DNA from: Auriscalpium vulgare
Lineage: Eukaryota; Basidiomycota; Agaricomycetes; Russulales; Auriscalpiaceae
Assembly (NCBI GenBank): GCA_019915015.1
Contig: JAHBBC010000028.1
Location: 124,001 to 188,000 of the forward strand
DNA length: 64,000 nucleotides
Direction of reading: 5' to 3'
The notes beneath the pieces were generated by a model, which did no database searches, was not told the origin of the DNA, and saw only the letters and a list, made by a program, of their open reading frames with translations. Numbering within the stretch: position 1 is the first letter of the stretch; every line of letters begins with the position of its first letter. Below are positions 18,797 through 31,325 of this stretch, in pieces. The translations under genes and the position numbers were made by a program.

Positions 18797-19796
18797 GCTT
18801 TTTCCTCGGGGTCTTCTTGCACTTTATCCCCTTCCTTTTCCCGTCTTCTTGTCCGAACACGTTTTCAGCCCATCAGTCTACTCGTCGCACGACAGCCTTT
18901 GAGCGCTCTGTATTTACAAGTTCTCTGCCTTCCTTGTAATTGTGATTGTAATCGAATCTTCTCTTCTAAGTTCTCAACTGGCCCCTTTTTAAATCTGTGG
19001 ATCAAGATGCCGGTATTTGCTGGACCAGTGCTGCGTCTCAGAGTCATTCGCATTCTCAGCCTAACTCGTTTGGCCCGACTCGTGTGAGTCCGCTTCCTCC
19101 CCGCAAGTGCAACTAAACGCTGGTAATACAGAAATTCGGCTATCCATTCCGCTGGGCTGGATCTGACTTGCAGCGACTTGGATCTTTCAAAGGGCCGGCA
19201 TCCCCGGCATAGGACGGCATAGGCACATCTCTTCCAAAGCGGCCGTAGAGGCGTGGTACTACTACATAGTGCTTACCAGCTGCTCGCTCACACGAAATGA
19301 ATCTGTGTCCAAAGACCGCATTGAACAGGGGCCTTGCCGATGGGCGCGCGTGCTGGGCGACGGCCTCCGATACTTAAGGAGGCCCCGGGCGTGCAGACAC
19401 GTTGACGATCTTTTCTACAATGATACGACCGCAAGAGCGGCTAAAGTAGGCCAGATGGATGAGTGAATGAGCGCTGCGAAGACATCGTTATACTAAGCGT
19501 AATGACCGTGGGTGTGACATTTCAAGCTCGTGTGTGTACCTAGAAACATCAGAGGAGAAGTAGGCGGAATGCCGAGTAAGAGTACATCTACAGTACAATG
19601 GTATATAGGTCGTGTCATGCTAAAGAGAGTCCAAAATTAAATGGCAGAAGAGTAGAAAATTTCGTCGTGGAGGCAGTACACAAATAGGCTACAGACCAGT
19701 GAACGCGCGAGGCAACAGGATATAATTTCAGAGCGAGAACGGACACAGAAAAAGGGCACGATTACACACGGAACAAGGAGGGTGGGTTCGGGTTTG
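18797..19796. other. Intergenic, convergent 3' flanks
   Basis: It lies between the DUF6593-like gene and the end of the Zn2Cys6 factor. A perfect 7 bp inverted repeat (ggcctcc / ggaggcc) with a 9-base loop sits at 19362-19384. No gene is recognised. Confidence 0.4.
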
Positions 19797-22700
19797 CTAA
19801 GATTGCATGGGATAGTGTTGCGCGACCGGCGCGAGCTTTGGCATCTCGTAACTGTTCTCCCAATGCTTCGCTCTGTCTGCGGTACGCTGATATGACCTAA
19901 GCTTTGAGTTACAGGCAAGAGACATGTAAGACTTACCAGGGCACGGCCATAAAGAATTTAGGACATCGAGCGACGTCATGAAGTTCTCCGCCAGATCAAG
20001 CGCGTGAACGAGGCTGTTATCATCCCTGTACATTCTGAGGCAGCTGGAGATGAAGCATGAATAGAGTCCTCGTCAGGAGGTAGACACAATGTTCTTACAC
20101 GGAGACCTGACTCGCAAACCAGCCAATCTGGAATGGGCGTCTGAGGAACAGATGACCAGGTTGTCCTGTGAGATGATGAGTGGATTTCGGGACGCGTTTG
20201 ACGGCGACCATTTGATATTCCACTACGGATAATCAGTGCGCGAAGCATCGCCTACACCGGCACGGTACGTACGCCATTTCTCTGCGAGCGCATGATCCCA
20301 CAGTGGCTCTCCATCGGCTTCGTCGGACAAAAGGAAGATGCTACAAAGTACGGCGGGTCAGCTCATGATCAAGGTTCACGTATACGTGTATGACCGAATC
20401 TTACCGTCTCGTAAGGTACGTAACCGCCAGTCGCGTGCTGGTCGATGAGAAGAGAAAGGACGGAATCAATACACGACGAAAAATGGAAGGACCCTGGAGG
20501 CTACGCACTTCGATATGAATTCCCTGCACATGTACATGAGCGCGGTATCAATGTTGCAGATGTGCGTGTCTAGAAGTCTCTCTACCGCGCCGATCTCGAC
20601 AAAGGTCTGGATGGCAAGCTGAACTTTCCTGTCCATATGGATGCTTTCGTGTTGAAACCTGACGCAGACGTTCCACAGCAACAGACTTCTGCAGAACAAG
20701 GCCCAAACCGTGTCCTTGCCGGAAAACCGGGCGGCAGTCATGGAACGTTGGTAGTACTCCCCTGGAAACAGTAACTGGAACTGCACCGCCGATCACTTGT
20801 TACTCAGGCGAATCAAGGCTGTGATGAAGGAACTCACGTTCGAAGAGTCGATCAGATAAAGGTTCAGAGGCTTCTTCGCCGTCGCCGCGCATGTGACAGT
20901 GTGCGTCGCCACAAGCAAGAGTGCGCCCCAGCACAGGCGACGCGTTTCTTCATTCTGTACTTCTGTAGCCGACCACTTATCGTGCCATGCCGGAGTAAAG
21001 GAGAACGATCCTTCGAGGTGTGCACCATCTGGGGGTGTATTAATGCATTGGCACTCTTTGAAGGGAACATATGACTCGTTGTGGACGACTGTTGGGACGC
21101 CGGATTGATGGTCAAATGCCTCGGGGTCAGCTGCGTCTATGGACGTGAGGTGCAGATCAAAGATGATCTTGTCCATGAGTAGAAGAGCGGAGTCCGCTCG
21201 AGCAGGGCTGTACTGTGGGTGCGCAGATGTTTCGAATAGAGCAAGAATCTGAATGCGGCGCACTGGTTAGACCGATCCGAGATACAAAGCATACAAATTT
21301 ACCGTCGCGGCCTTCGCAAGATTCAGATCAAACAAGCGAGAGCTCATATATGCCTCAAGAGCAGCCTGTGCTTCATCTCGCAATCGAAGAGCGCGGTCGC
21401 GTCCAGTTGCGCCTTGCCCCATCTCGCTCGATTTCATCAACGTTGCCAAGGCCAGCGCCGCGAGAATGACGGGTTGCATGCGCGAAAGGGCTTCGTCGTC
21501 ACGGAGTTGCAGTGAAAGAGTCTCCATATGGAAGAAGGTGAGCCAATAGTTGCTCGTACTAAATCTGTCAAACGGTGATCAATGATGGGAACGGTCAAGG
21601 CGAGCCGGGTACATGGCCGCGAGGGTCTGGCTTACAGGCTTGCCAAGTCGGTTGCAATATCCTTCTCACTGCGGGAGTGGTAGATGTAAAGTTCCGTCAT
21701 ATAGAAGGATGGAAGGCAAAGGACGTACGCTTGACCACGTGTTGCAGAATAGGTATTCAAAAGATTATCCCACCACACAGGCTGGCGGCCGTAGTCGATG
21801 GATGGGACTGGGGGTATAGGGGGTGATATGGGGTTGCTGTAGGGCTCGGAAGACCGCAGGCTAAGGTTGAAACGACCGCCGGTATCCTTCTCGGCCGAGC
21901 TCATTGTGAGCGGCGCCATGTGTCGGGAGAACGTCGGGGAGTGACGCCTCTTCGAAGAAAGGCACAGTTAAACTCCACGAATTGTAGGGTGGACAACAGC
22001 CACAGACGGACTCACCCGAACAAAATCGTGGTCTAAGACACGATACCCAGAGGTGACTTCGGCGATCGCAGACGAGGATCGCGGCAGTGCGTGCAGGGCC
22101 GACAGGTCCGGATCGGCCTTCGCTTGCAGAGGTGCGTGCAGTGAGACCGAAGGTAACGAAGAGCCGTCGTCCTTAAAAGTCGCCAATGAATCTCCTCCCT
22201 CGTCAGCGGGATCTGTCTTTCGCCTTTTCCTCGGTTGGGGATCAGATTCGTCTGTGGGGCGCTTCTTGCAGGATCGCTGGCGCGTCCCAGGCCGCTTATC
22301 TGGGCCCCTGCGCTTGGGCACAAGGTCGTATACACATTGGTTGTGTCTCCGGAGGCAGTTGTTACACTCTGGCCGTGTTGAATCGCATCGAATTTTGCGA
22401 GCCCGACTGTGTTGTATAAAGACACCGAATCAGGGCATGTGCATAGCCGGTGTACGTGATGGAAAATCAGATGGAACAGTGGGAAGACGCACCATAGACG
22501 GCACGCTATTACTTGGCTTGAGGAATTGCTGCGTGTACTGCGACCGGCCCTCGAGGGACCAGTTGACGTGGAAGGGCGGCCAGCCGAGGAAGCGGACGGA
22601 TGCGCCGGATCGCCCGTGGAAGATGGGGAATATGACCGGTCATGCTGCGGCATCGGCGCCATCTGGGGAAGAGAGACCGGATAATCAGGAACCATCGCGT

Positions 22701-23174
22701 CGAGTGGCCGCTCGAACGGCCCATCCGTGAGTGACGGGAAGCCGTGTGTCGTAGCCATTGGGTATGTGGGATTGGCAAAGGAGTGTGAATTCGATGGGGA
22801 GTAATGTAAGCTCGAGGCGATGGATGGAAGTTCGCGAGAAATTGAAGCTTGAGGGTCGTAAGTCTGGTGTCCTGATGTATACGCCCGAGATGCAGGGGAT
22901 GAGGCGATAAGGCCAGTATGCGGCAAGGCATCGGACGTTATAGTGTGATATCGGGCTTTATTGTCAAAATGTCAGCGAAATGAGGCCAGAAGGAATAGGC
23001 GCAATCGGGCGGGAGTAGGCCCGGGGACGTACACTCTGGCGTGAGGTGGGGGAAGGGCTGCTCAAACACAGGCGAGTGCAGATCCGAACCTTCCTCGCTG
23101 GACTGCACGCCCTCTTCCAGAGCAATGCCCCTCGGAAACGGTGTGTACAGCTCATTGTCGGCGCTGGTGACCAT
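19797..23174 (-). CDS. Zn2Cys6 fungal-type transcription factor
   Basis: A multi-exon gene. Exon 1 (23174-23033) starts MVTSADNELYTPFP. Exon 2 encodes a Ser/Pro-rich stretch and ends inside the zinc cluster. The cluster is completed across an intron as ACRLCRARKIRCDSTRPECN, then NCLRRHNQCVYD, giving the six cysteines in CX2CX6C-CX2CX6C-like order at about residues 190-220. PKRRGPDKRPGTRQRSCKKR follows as a basic linker. Downstream exons carry the middle homology region of basidiomycete Zn2Cys6 factors: WWDNLLNTYSA, STSNYWLTFFHMETLSLQL, GRDRALRLRDEAQAALEAY, EETRRLCWGALLLVATH, SGKDTVWALFCRSLLLWNVC. The last exon ends YPMQS. It should bind CGG-type half sites as a nuclear dimer. The long N-terminal extension before the finger is unusual but seen in this group. 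Internal exon borders at 19.9-20.5 kb are less certain. Confidence 0.88.
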
Positions 23175-26100
23175 TGGCGGCGCGGAGAGACAGGCGCAGG
23201 GAGCAAGGACTGGGAGGGGGGAAAGAGGGTGAGCACGAGCAAGCGCGGAGGCGGATTGCAGGATCTAAAGCTGGAAAAGCCACGCGTCGGCGGGGCTAGG
23301 GTCAAGTCTCTCATCCCCACGCTCTCGTCGTCATCGTCACAATGCGCCGAGAGTGTGCTACGATATATATTCCTCATCGCTCCGCCTAACGACTCTGCAT
23401 TTTCCGGAACGACTTTAGGCAGAAAAACCCACTGAAATGGTGCTTCCAATCCAGGTGTATGGGCGGATTCAGCAGGGTATGGACCGCAGCGAGCCTTGCA
23501 GAAGGCAGTGAAGAATGGAGAATGCGGCAATGTGTCCACTTGATAAACCCGGTCCCGTTTGTACGCCTGTGCGCGTAACCCATCCACACGTGACCGAAGT
23601 AATCCCGCTCAGTCCCAGGCACCCGTAATTCTGGCGGTGCATCTGGTAAGCGGGGCGAATGCTAATTGCGATGTTTGCCACCATCTACCCAATCAGCGGC
23701 CGCGTACACGAGCAAAATTACGTCGAGGATGTCATTACCGCGGACAGACAAGTACAACGGGGGAAAGAAATTGACACGCGGAGAAACTGAGGAGCGCGTG
23801 GGCATCAGCAGCAAAGCGCGGAAACACTCGTCGGCGGCTGGCGAAGAGAAGGAAGTCCTCGCGATGTCCAATGTAAACGTGTCGGTGGTTTTCGAAGCAT
23901 GAGAGCTTGATGGTGGCGCGTCTATTCCCCGCCGCAGGTTATTTATCTACGCCTGCCCGCACAGAGGCCACTGTTAATCTCATTAGCCGAAACGCCCGCT
24001 ACCTTATATGACAGAGTGTGAAACCCAGCTCGCTCGCGTTTTAGCACGCCTGCCGGCGGAAAATGCGAACGTCGGATCCTAGGGGGCCTACGCCACAGCT
24101 GCCATTCAACATACCCTCCAGTTGGACTCCAATTGGCAGTGAGAGCATGAGCGCCGTCACGTAAACGTAGAGTACGCAAAGCGCGGCGTCCGGGATGGGA
24201 TTAACTGGTGCCATATGACTCAGCGCTGCGCGGTGAAGGCGTGTCTTGGAAGGCGGTTTGAATGCAACGTAAGACTGGCTGGTTGTTCCGTGTGAGCGCG
24301 CAAGGTGCTCTGTCGGATGTCACGATGGAGACGCTCTTGTGATGGTGATCAGCGCTCACACAAGCAGAGCGGGCTCGCCAGAACCAACTCATCCCCCAGG
24401 CGTCATGACACTCACGAAGAGTAACGTGAGAGGTGCATGCGGTGGCCGTGCTTGAGGCCGAGGTCCTAGAATCACATGTAGGTAGCACCTGTACCCGGGT
24501 TTCATGGCGATGCGGTAGAGCTGGCCAGCCTCAGCGAACGTCCTGCATTTTGAGCACTTAGTTTATGAAGATATTGATGATGTAGAATGAAGGTATCCGC
24601 GGCATTTTTAAGACTCACCAAAGTCTTTGAACATGATCCGGACTTGCCAAAATTCCTCTCGAGAACTGAAGGCGCCTATCGGTGCCAGCAATCTTTGCAC
24701 TCTGAGCGGGGATTCTGAGGAAAGCACCGAGGCTCCTCAGCTTCAAACCAATCAGCGGTGGGTTCAAGAGGGTAGAGAAGCGGTTGGAAAGTCCGCTGGC
24801 GACCAGTGAAGGTGGATTTACGTCATACATTTGACGTTGCTGCGCACTCACTCTCCTCGGAGTCGTCGCAACCGAGCAACGACACGCCTTCACGGTGCGG
24901 CACCCACGATACGGCCGCTGTCAAGAAAAAAAGTACCATGCCTCACCCACGACATGAGTGCATGATCCCAATGCGGTAAGCGCAAGTCATATGGATCGCA
25001 CGAAAATGTTAGTCCCCATGGTCTGGCGTCGACCGGACAACTGGCAGCTTCGCACGAGACTGCTTTGTTCCAAGCACAGTCCCCGGACTGACACGACCTT
25101 GAGGAGGGGAACGGCGGGTCGGAAAGGCATGCACATCACCGGCGTCAGCGAACGTCCGCGTGAATGCTGGATGTCGCTAGCTCGGGTCTCGCAGCAAACC
25201 CGTGAGCTCGCGAGCCGGAATGTGATATACAGGATATCGAGATTATATGGAAGCCTTGTTCAACGGGGTCAGCTGAAAGGAACTGAGCCTAGGAGAGTGC
25301 GATCGGACGCACTTAAAGGACCTGCGACACTTATCATATTTGGGTTTAGGGCAAACACCCGTACTAAATTGAGAGGCTAAGAAAGTATCGAGTTTATTCT
25401 TTGGCGCCAAACAGCCTACGAAGCTGAGCTTTCGGCAAGACTGCTGATACTTACAGGAGACGGAATTTGCACGTTCGACGCAGTACTGCAACCCATAGCG
25501 ATGGACGATTAACCGATCCGAGTACTTAATCGCAGCCTGTGAGATAGTCTTAGTCAACAGTCTCGTACGAATGGTACACCTCGCAACACCTACAAGGCTA
25601 CATGAAGATCGCAGAGTTGCGTGCTCAAGATCTTCCACCGTATGCGGAGATCAGGGCCTGACGTATGGAGTCACATTAGGTTGGCATGAGCACGCTACGT
25701 GCTTTGACATCCGCAATTGCGTCGTGATGAAGCCGCAAGCCGCAGGTCTGCCGTAGTACTAGTACTTAACAATAACACTATGTAGCCGCCGATAAGAGCA
25801 CGCAAAAGGAGAGTGGATGCGACGCACCTGAGTCGTCTCAGTCGTCTCATCCGTCAAGGGATAGAAGCCGCGTCATCCAAGGTCATCCAGCACCAGCGCT
25901 GGACATTAACTCCTTGCGCCAAGACTCACTAAGTTACGCGCCGAGCCGACGTATGCAGAGGAGTGTGGTAGGAAGACGATCGCCACTGTAAAACGTTACT
26001 CGTCCCACCGGCATTTGCCGATGCGGCTGTTCCGAGTCCATCAACCACCTGCCACCAAAATTATCTGCCCTGGCGGACGACTGCCTTCCGGATCCGGGGT

Positions 26101-27324
26101 AAGGTCTCAAATGGAGACTATGCCCCTGGGCCTGCCATCAACGCTGGCCATACTACTCCGTCACAAAAATTCGACTTCCTGCATGAGCTTTTCGCGCCCC
26201 GAGACTGTCCCAATGCCACGGTATTTTATCCCTTGATAAGTATATTACAGCGTTTATGTAGCCTGGAGCGGCCGAGCGGACTCCACTCACTGGACCCATT
26301 CCTCAAGACCCACTCCGTGCTGTCTTTGGCGTATGAGTTCTCATTTTCGTTGCGTCTAACTGGCTTCCCTCCACGTTTGAACTTTGAGGTGATGGTACAT
26401 CAGGTGCGTCCACTGCATGCGCACACTCTGGGAGCGGATTGTTTAGTGATTTGCGGACGTTTTAAGAATCCACAGGCCGCTGTCAAAAGCCCGAGTTGTC
26501 GACTCATATGCGGAAGACTAGGGAATCCACCTTGCCTTCCACATGGGTTCCCGCTCAAGTGCGCCCACGACGCATAGCGACAAGCTGCCACAGGCCACAT
26601 TCAAAGTGGGTTTCTGCACTATGATTCTAAAGCCTCCCTTACAGATCGGCTGCAAAAATCGCCGTTCGCGCTGTTGCCAAATGACTTATCGCCTCGTATC
26701 GCGGCAACCTCGCGGGCTCACCCCGGCAACAGCCCGCAGTGTTCGAGATACGTTGACAGCGCTGTATTTCTTATCAGGGTGCTGGAGGGTGCTGGCTTAC
26801 CGTCCCCGCGTCGGGCCGATTATTTATGAACTGCGCCGGCTATCAAGCGTTGTAGGATTCAGGGACTCAAGCACAACTGACCTTCTCGGGCTCAGACGGG
26901 ATCTCAAAAACGCATTCCGCAGCACCGAAGAGCTGATCGGCCTTCCTGCTCGTTCTCGAATATCCCGAAAAAAGCCGATGAGCCCGAGGAAGGCGCAGGC
27001 GGGGTTGGTAAGGCTGCCTTCTTGATCTTTGCGGAATGTTTAGCGATTCTCAGCTGGCACTATCTTGGCACTGCGGATGAACCTCTGCTCTACGTCGCTC
27101 AGTCCAGGTGCACCAAACAATGCATGCGTATGTTTAGCCTCCGCTGCACGGCATTTGCCGGCCAAGCCCGATAGGGGCACGGTGTCGGGTGGGCAACAAC
27201 CTGGACAAGATTACCTTCTCCCTTTGCAACTGCTCTTATGGTTCTAGGTTCGTGCCATACTGACTCCAGTGGCTTCACAGTGACTCATCGCATCATCGCC
27301 AACAGGCCCGCTGCGATTTCAACT
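23175..27324. other. Gene-poor interval of about 4.1 kb
   Basis: It starts with the promoter of the Zn2Cys6 factor. Beyond that I find no protein family motif, transposase, long terminal repeat or RNA gene. Short open frames such as 24958-25380 and 26543-27025 have no supporting feature. It may contain old transposon debris that is no longer recognisable. Confidence 0.4.
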
Positions 27325-29154
27325 ATGCACAAAGTTCTTACCGTCCCGGAGCTACTGCACCTCATTTTTACGTCTCTAAGCCGCAATGATCAAGGTAAGG
27401 TGGCGTGTGTATGTCGAGCCTGGGTCGACATTGCTCGAGACCACATCTGGGAAACGGTCACCGATCCCTGCGAGCTCTTCGAAATCTTGGCCCCTATGGA
27501 ACACGTAGGGGACCCCGACCGGAATACGTACAGTGCATACAGAAACCACAAACAACATGTGTGGCTCTCCCCTTATTTTTTGTTGTCTGATCGCTTATTG
27601 AGGCGCTTCCTTGCAGAGATGTGCCCGTCGTCCTACTGTTGCTGACTGGGCACGCTTTGAGAATATCTCGCGCCGCTTCCGTCGCCTTCAGTTTCCTTCA
27701 TTCTACAACAGCAGTGATGATGATGATCTTTGCTCGGCTGCATTTGCATTGGCTTTCGCCGACGTTGCCAGCTCTCGTCCCCTCCTCTATGTATTTCCAG
27801 GTCTCCGAGCGCTGGAGTGGCTACGGCTAGCCGACCCAAAGGAGGCCGCATATCACCGTCTGTTCCTCAACGAGCGTGTCCACTCATTGGCGATACCTGT
27901 GCTTCATTACGCGGCCGACGCCCCCAACCATTATCCTTTCTCCGTGTATCTCCAGGACATCTTCTCGACGGCACCTAACATCACCGACTTCTCCTTCGCT
28001 CGCAACATACGGGAAGGTTGGCAGTCGAATACAGCTGGCACAGCTGAACAGCAGATCATGCAAGTCGTGGATCATGTTCCATGGCTTTGTTCTTTGGAAT
28101 TGCTGAATTCTGCTTTTACCACCTCAACTGCTGAGCGACTTGCTCGTCTTCAGGACCTGAAATCCATCAAATTCTCATACGATCACCCGAGGAACAGCGT
28201 TAAGGGGCATACTACGCAGACGATTACCGATTCTTGAGCAGCCACCCGTGGCAGCTCCCTAACATCACCCCTCTCAGCCCCGCGCTGGAGCCAGCATCAT
28301 AGATTGCACTAGTTGAACTCTCCATCTCTGCGACGCTGCAGGACCTCGTGGCACTCATAGAAAATGCAAACTTTCCATCATCCCAGACTACGACTTTCCT
28401 TGCCCGCTCTTTCTCGTGGGAATGCGAGCCTGCAGTGTGGTTGTTTCTTCAAGGCAGTCGGGAGATGCATGCCAGCTCTCACCGTTTTCACCACAAGCAT
28501 CACATCCGCTCGTAAAAGCCAAGAGACTCATGAAGATTCCGAACAACAATATCTCACTGTAAAGTCTCTCGACGGCATTATCAGTCTCAGAAAGCTTGAA
28601 GATCTCGAGCTGCGACATCAGTGCCCACTTCGCATCTCTGATGCCGATGTCATTTTCCTCGCCAAGATGCTACCTCCTCTGCGGAGTCTGTGTCTGGCCC
28701 CCTATCCCGTTGATGTTGCTGGCATACATCTCACCGTTCATGCCCTCGTGGCGTTTGCGGTTCATCTGCCGTCGCTACAAACGCTACGGTTAGCCATACG
28801 GGTCGATCTTCATTCGTTCAGTAACCTATCAGAAAATCCTGTTCCTTTTCACATCATGCAGTGCCTTGACTTCGGAATGTCGTCCATCGAAGCAGACGCC
28901 ATCGACGCCATGGGCATCTTTCTCGCTAGGATGTCGGGGATCAATAACAAGCTACAAATTCTGTCGGGCTTGAAGGGCATCCTCCGTGGTCTGGGGGAGT
29001 TGTTACCGCGCGGGGTACCAAATGAAGAGCGGATGGAAGAGATGCAACGAGTTTATTTGGCGACGCTGCGGGTCATGAGAGTCGTTGCGGGGAAACGGGA
29101 TGTGAGGCGCAGCGACATCGGCGTCAGTACAGGTGAGCGAATCTTCAGCAGATA
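27325..29154 (+). pseudogene. F-box protein gene broken by frameshift, possible pseudogene
   Basis: Exon 1 (27325-27558) gives an F-box: KVLTVPELLHLIFTSLS, then KVACVCRAWVDIARDHIWE. A 58 bp GT-AG intron leads to 27617, where RPTVADWARFENISRRFRRL continues the family pattern to about 28195. After that, family-like sequence (RFLSSHPWQLPNITPL, then a TAG at 28300-28302, then IALVELSISATLQDLVAL) lies in a different frame. A second shift near 28440-28460 moves to FFKAVGRCMPALTVF, which then runs cleanly to the stop at 29152-29154. A 109 bp intron from 28194 to 28302 could hide the first shift and the TAG, but it would remove coding-like residues, and no intron repairs the second shift. I infer a recently broken SCF adaptor gene, or an assembly error at about 28450. 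Confidence 0.6.
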
Positions 29155-29548
29155 GGGTTAGGCCTCTATTTGACCGTGTCGACAGTCTGATAGGTAAGAC
29201 AAGGGCGCTTTAATGAGTTGGGCGGAGCGGGAAGTCCTGGCAACGTGTGTACTTGTTGCAGTCCGAGGCCCAATCAACTATAGTTTGACGCAATCTCTCG
29301 TATCAGCTCGAAGAGTTCGTGAGCAGGTGGAGATGGGAGTGTTGGAAAATGACGGGGTATTCGATGGTGGCAGCCCTGGCATACAGGGCAGACTACGCAA
29401 AGCAATACTTGCGACCAGTATTGCTTTCCTGGGCGAACGGGTGCCAAAAACAACGTTGCCATTCGCAAGCGAGCGCACTGTCAAAACGAAACCTACTAGT
29501 ACTTATCTGCTGCGATTTTGTGGCGAAGAACAGTATCAAGCGCGACGC
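29155..29548. other. Convergent 3' flanks
   Basis: This lies between the broken F-box gene and oxygenase copy A. No feature is seen. Confidence 0.4.
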
Positions 29549-31325
29549 TCATTTCTTGCCTCCGCGCGAGGCATTTTTCGCCTTCTTCGCCGTCTTCGGG
29601 ATGATAACGAGGGCGTACGACAGATAGACGCTGTTCTCCGAGTACGCCTGCGCCTCATTACCCCTCACGTTGGTGTCGTCATCCTCCTGGTGGCTCCACT
29701 CCACCGTCGACCCATGGAAATCCATCGCCAAGAACTGCACAGTATTCTTCACGCCAGTCAGCCAGGGCATGGTCGACTTGGCTGGGTCCGTCTCCCCGCT
29801 CCCACCGAGGTAGTCGATGTGCTCGCCGGTGAACGGGTACACGAGCGCGCCAAATTTGCGGCTGACAGGCATGTAGGAGTCTTCTGCGAGGTTGACCGAG
29901 GCGGAGAAATTGATGACGATCGGGATAAGGTGCACGAAGACGTCCGTGCGGCAGATCAGCGCGCTATAGAGCAGCGCGTCGAACCCGCTGAGGCGGCGCA
30001 TCTCGAGGCAGTATTTGCGCTGGAGGATCAAACCGATCGGCGTCTCCAACGCGTTCGTGATCTGCTTGATACGCGCGATCGTCGCTGCCTCGGCCTCAGT
30101 GGCGGCTTGGTCGGGGCCATCGTCCTGGAAGACCTTGAACGCGACGACGGCGCGGTAGCCGCTCTTCACCGCGGTGACACGGTGGGGCACGTCGGGGTAG
30201 AAGGCGACCCATTGCCCTGGCTTGGCAGAGAACGTCTGTGTTGGGATGGCCTCTGTTCTTCGGGACCTGGCCATCCTACGGAATGAGGCCGTGCCGCCTC
30301 CATCTTGATGCTTGAGGCCCTTCCGACTCTCTATATCCTCCCCCATCACCTCTTTCTCCTCGTCAGAGTCCCACAGCCGCTTCGGCGGGCTGTACTCGCG
30401 CTGAAGCGTGAGCTTCAGGTTCTCCCCGCCGGTCGAGTCACCCGTACCGAGGAGGAAAGTCCCCACGAGGCCGCGCTCCGGCGTGTCCAGGTGCGTGTCG
30501 AAGTGCCCTCCCTCGGCGTACAGATGGATCTTGTACGGCTCCGCGCGCACGCCCCGTGGACTGAGGCTTCCTGCCCACAGCGCGCACACACGCTCGAGCA
30601 GCGCGGGCTCAACGGTGAACTCACTCGCGTTGATCTCGCGGGCCTGGCGCACGGTGCTGTCCACCTTGGTCTCATGCGTGCGCATGTCGCCGTATCCCGA
30701 CACCGCTGCGTTGGCGAACAACCGCGCGAGCTGCTGCGCCTCCGCGCTCTGAGCCGCACAGTACTTGTCCGTGGGCTGGACTGGGCCCGTGAGCGCACAC
30801 CCGGGCCGGGAGACATCCAGAATGAAGGGTGTGTCGATGGTACCGTTGGCGTGGACAGGCATCTGAGCGGCGAGGCGGGAGAGCCGGTCGACAAGGACCT
30901 GGGGCCGCAAGTGAGTCAACGTGTCGCCAAGAAGTCACCGGCGACGTTACCTCGTTCCTCGTGAGGGGTTCCTTGTCCGCGTCGTTCTTGAGCACGTCGT
31001 CATCTTCGTCGTGATAGCCATAGCCGTCATCCACCGCATACCTGCGGCCATCCACACTGAACTCCGAGCCCTCCACATAGTCCTCGTCGGGCGCCTCGTT
31101 GTAGTTGAAATAGTGGGGGTTTTCAGCACGGCACATGCGTATCTTCGTCGAGCAATGCCCAATCGCTTCGAGGTCAGAATGAGCGGCCCTCAGGACGGCG
31201 TCCTGGACCATGAGGGCTGTGCGCGTGGAGGAGACGAATGTGCTGTCTGTTTCAGGCTGGATGGACGCGTCAACGTTACAAGACTGCCCATGAGCCAGGT
31301 GATCGCGCACCTGAGTGTCGGTCAT
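29549..31325 (-). CDS. 2OG-Fe(II) oxygenase (prolyl-hydroxylase-like), copy A
   Basis: Two exons (31325-30951, 30898-29549) separated by a 52 bp intron give 574 residues. The N-terminal 125 residues are acidic and variable. The catalytic core follows: YKIHLYAEGGHFDTHLDTPE contains the HxD iron ligands at about residues 261 and 263. FYPDVPHRVTAVKSGYR supplies the distal histidine at about 364 and the Arg expected to hold 2-oxoglutarate. The layout matches the P4Hc-type double-stranded beta helix of basidiomycete 2OG oxygenases. A C-terminal domain of about 180 residues with GALVYPFTGEHIDYLGG and NEAQAYSENSVYLSYALVIIP is shared with copy B. Substrate unknown. No signal peptide or membrane segment is seen, so a cytosolic or nuclear protein is likely. 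Copy B at 34687-36422 is a close paralogue in the same orientation. Confidence 0.88.

Noticed and set aside
26233..27025. Open frames of 114 and 160 codons in the gene-poor interval
   Set aside because: No family motif, no intron support and biased composition; probably chance.
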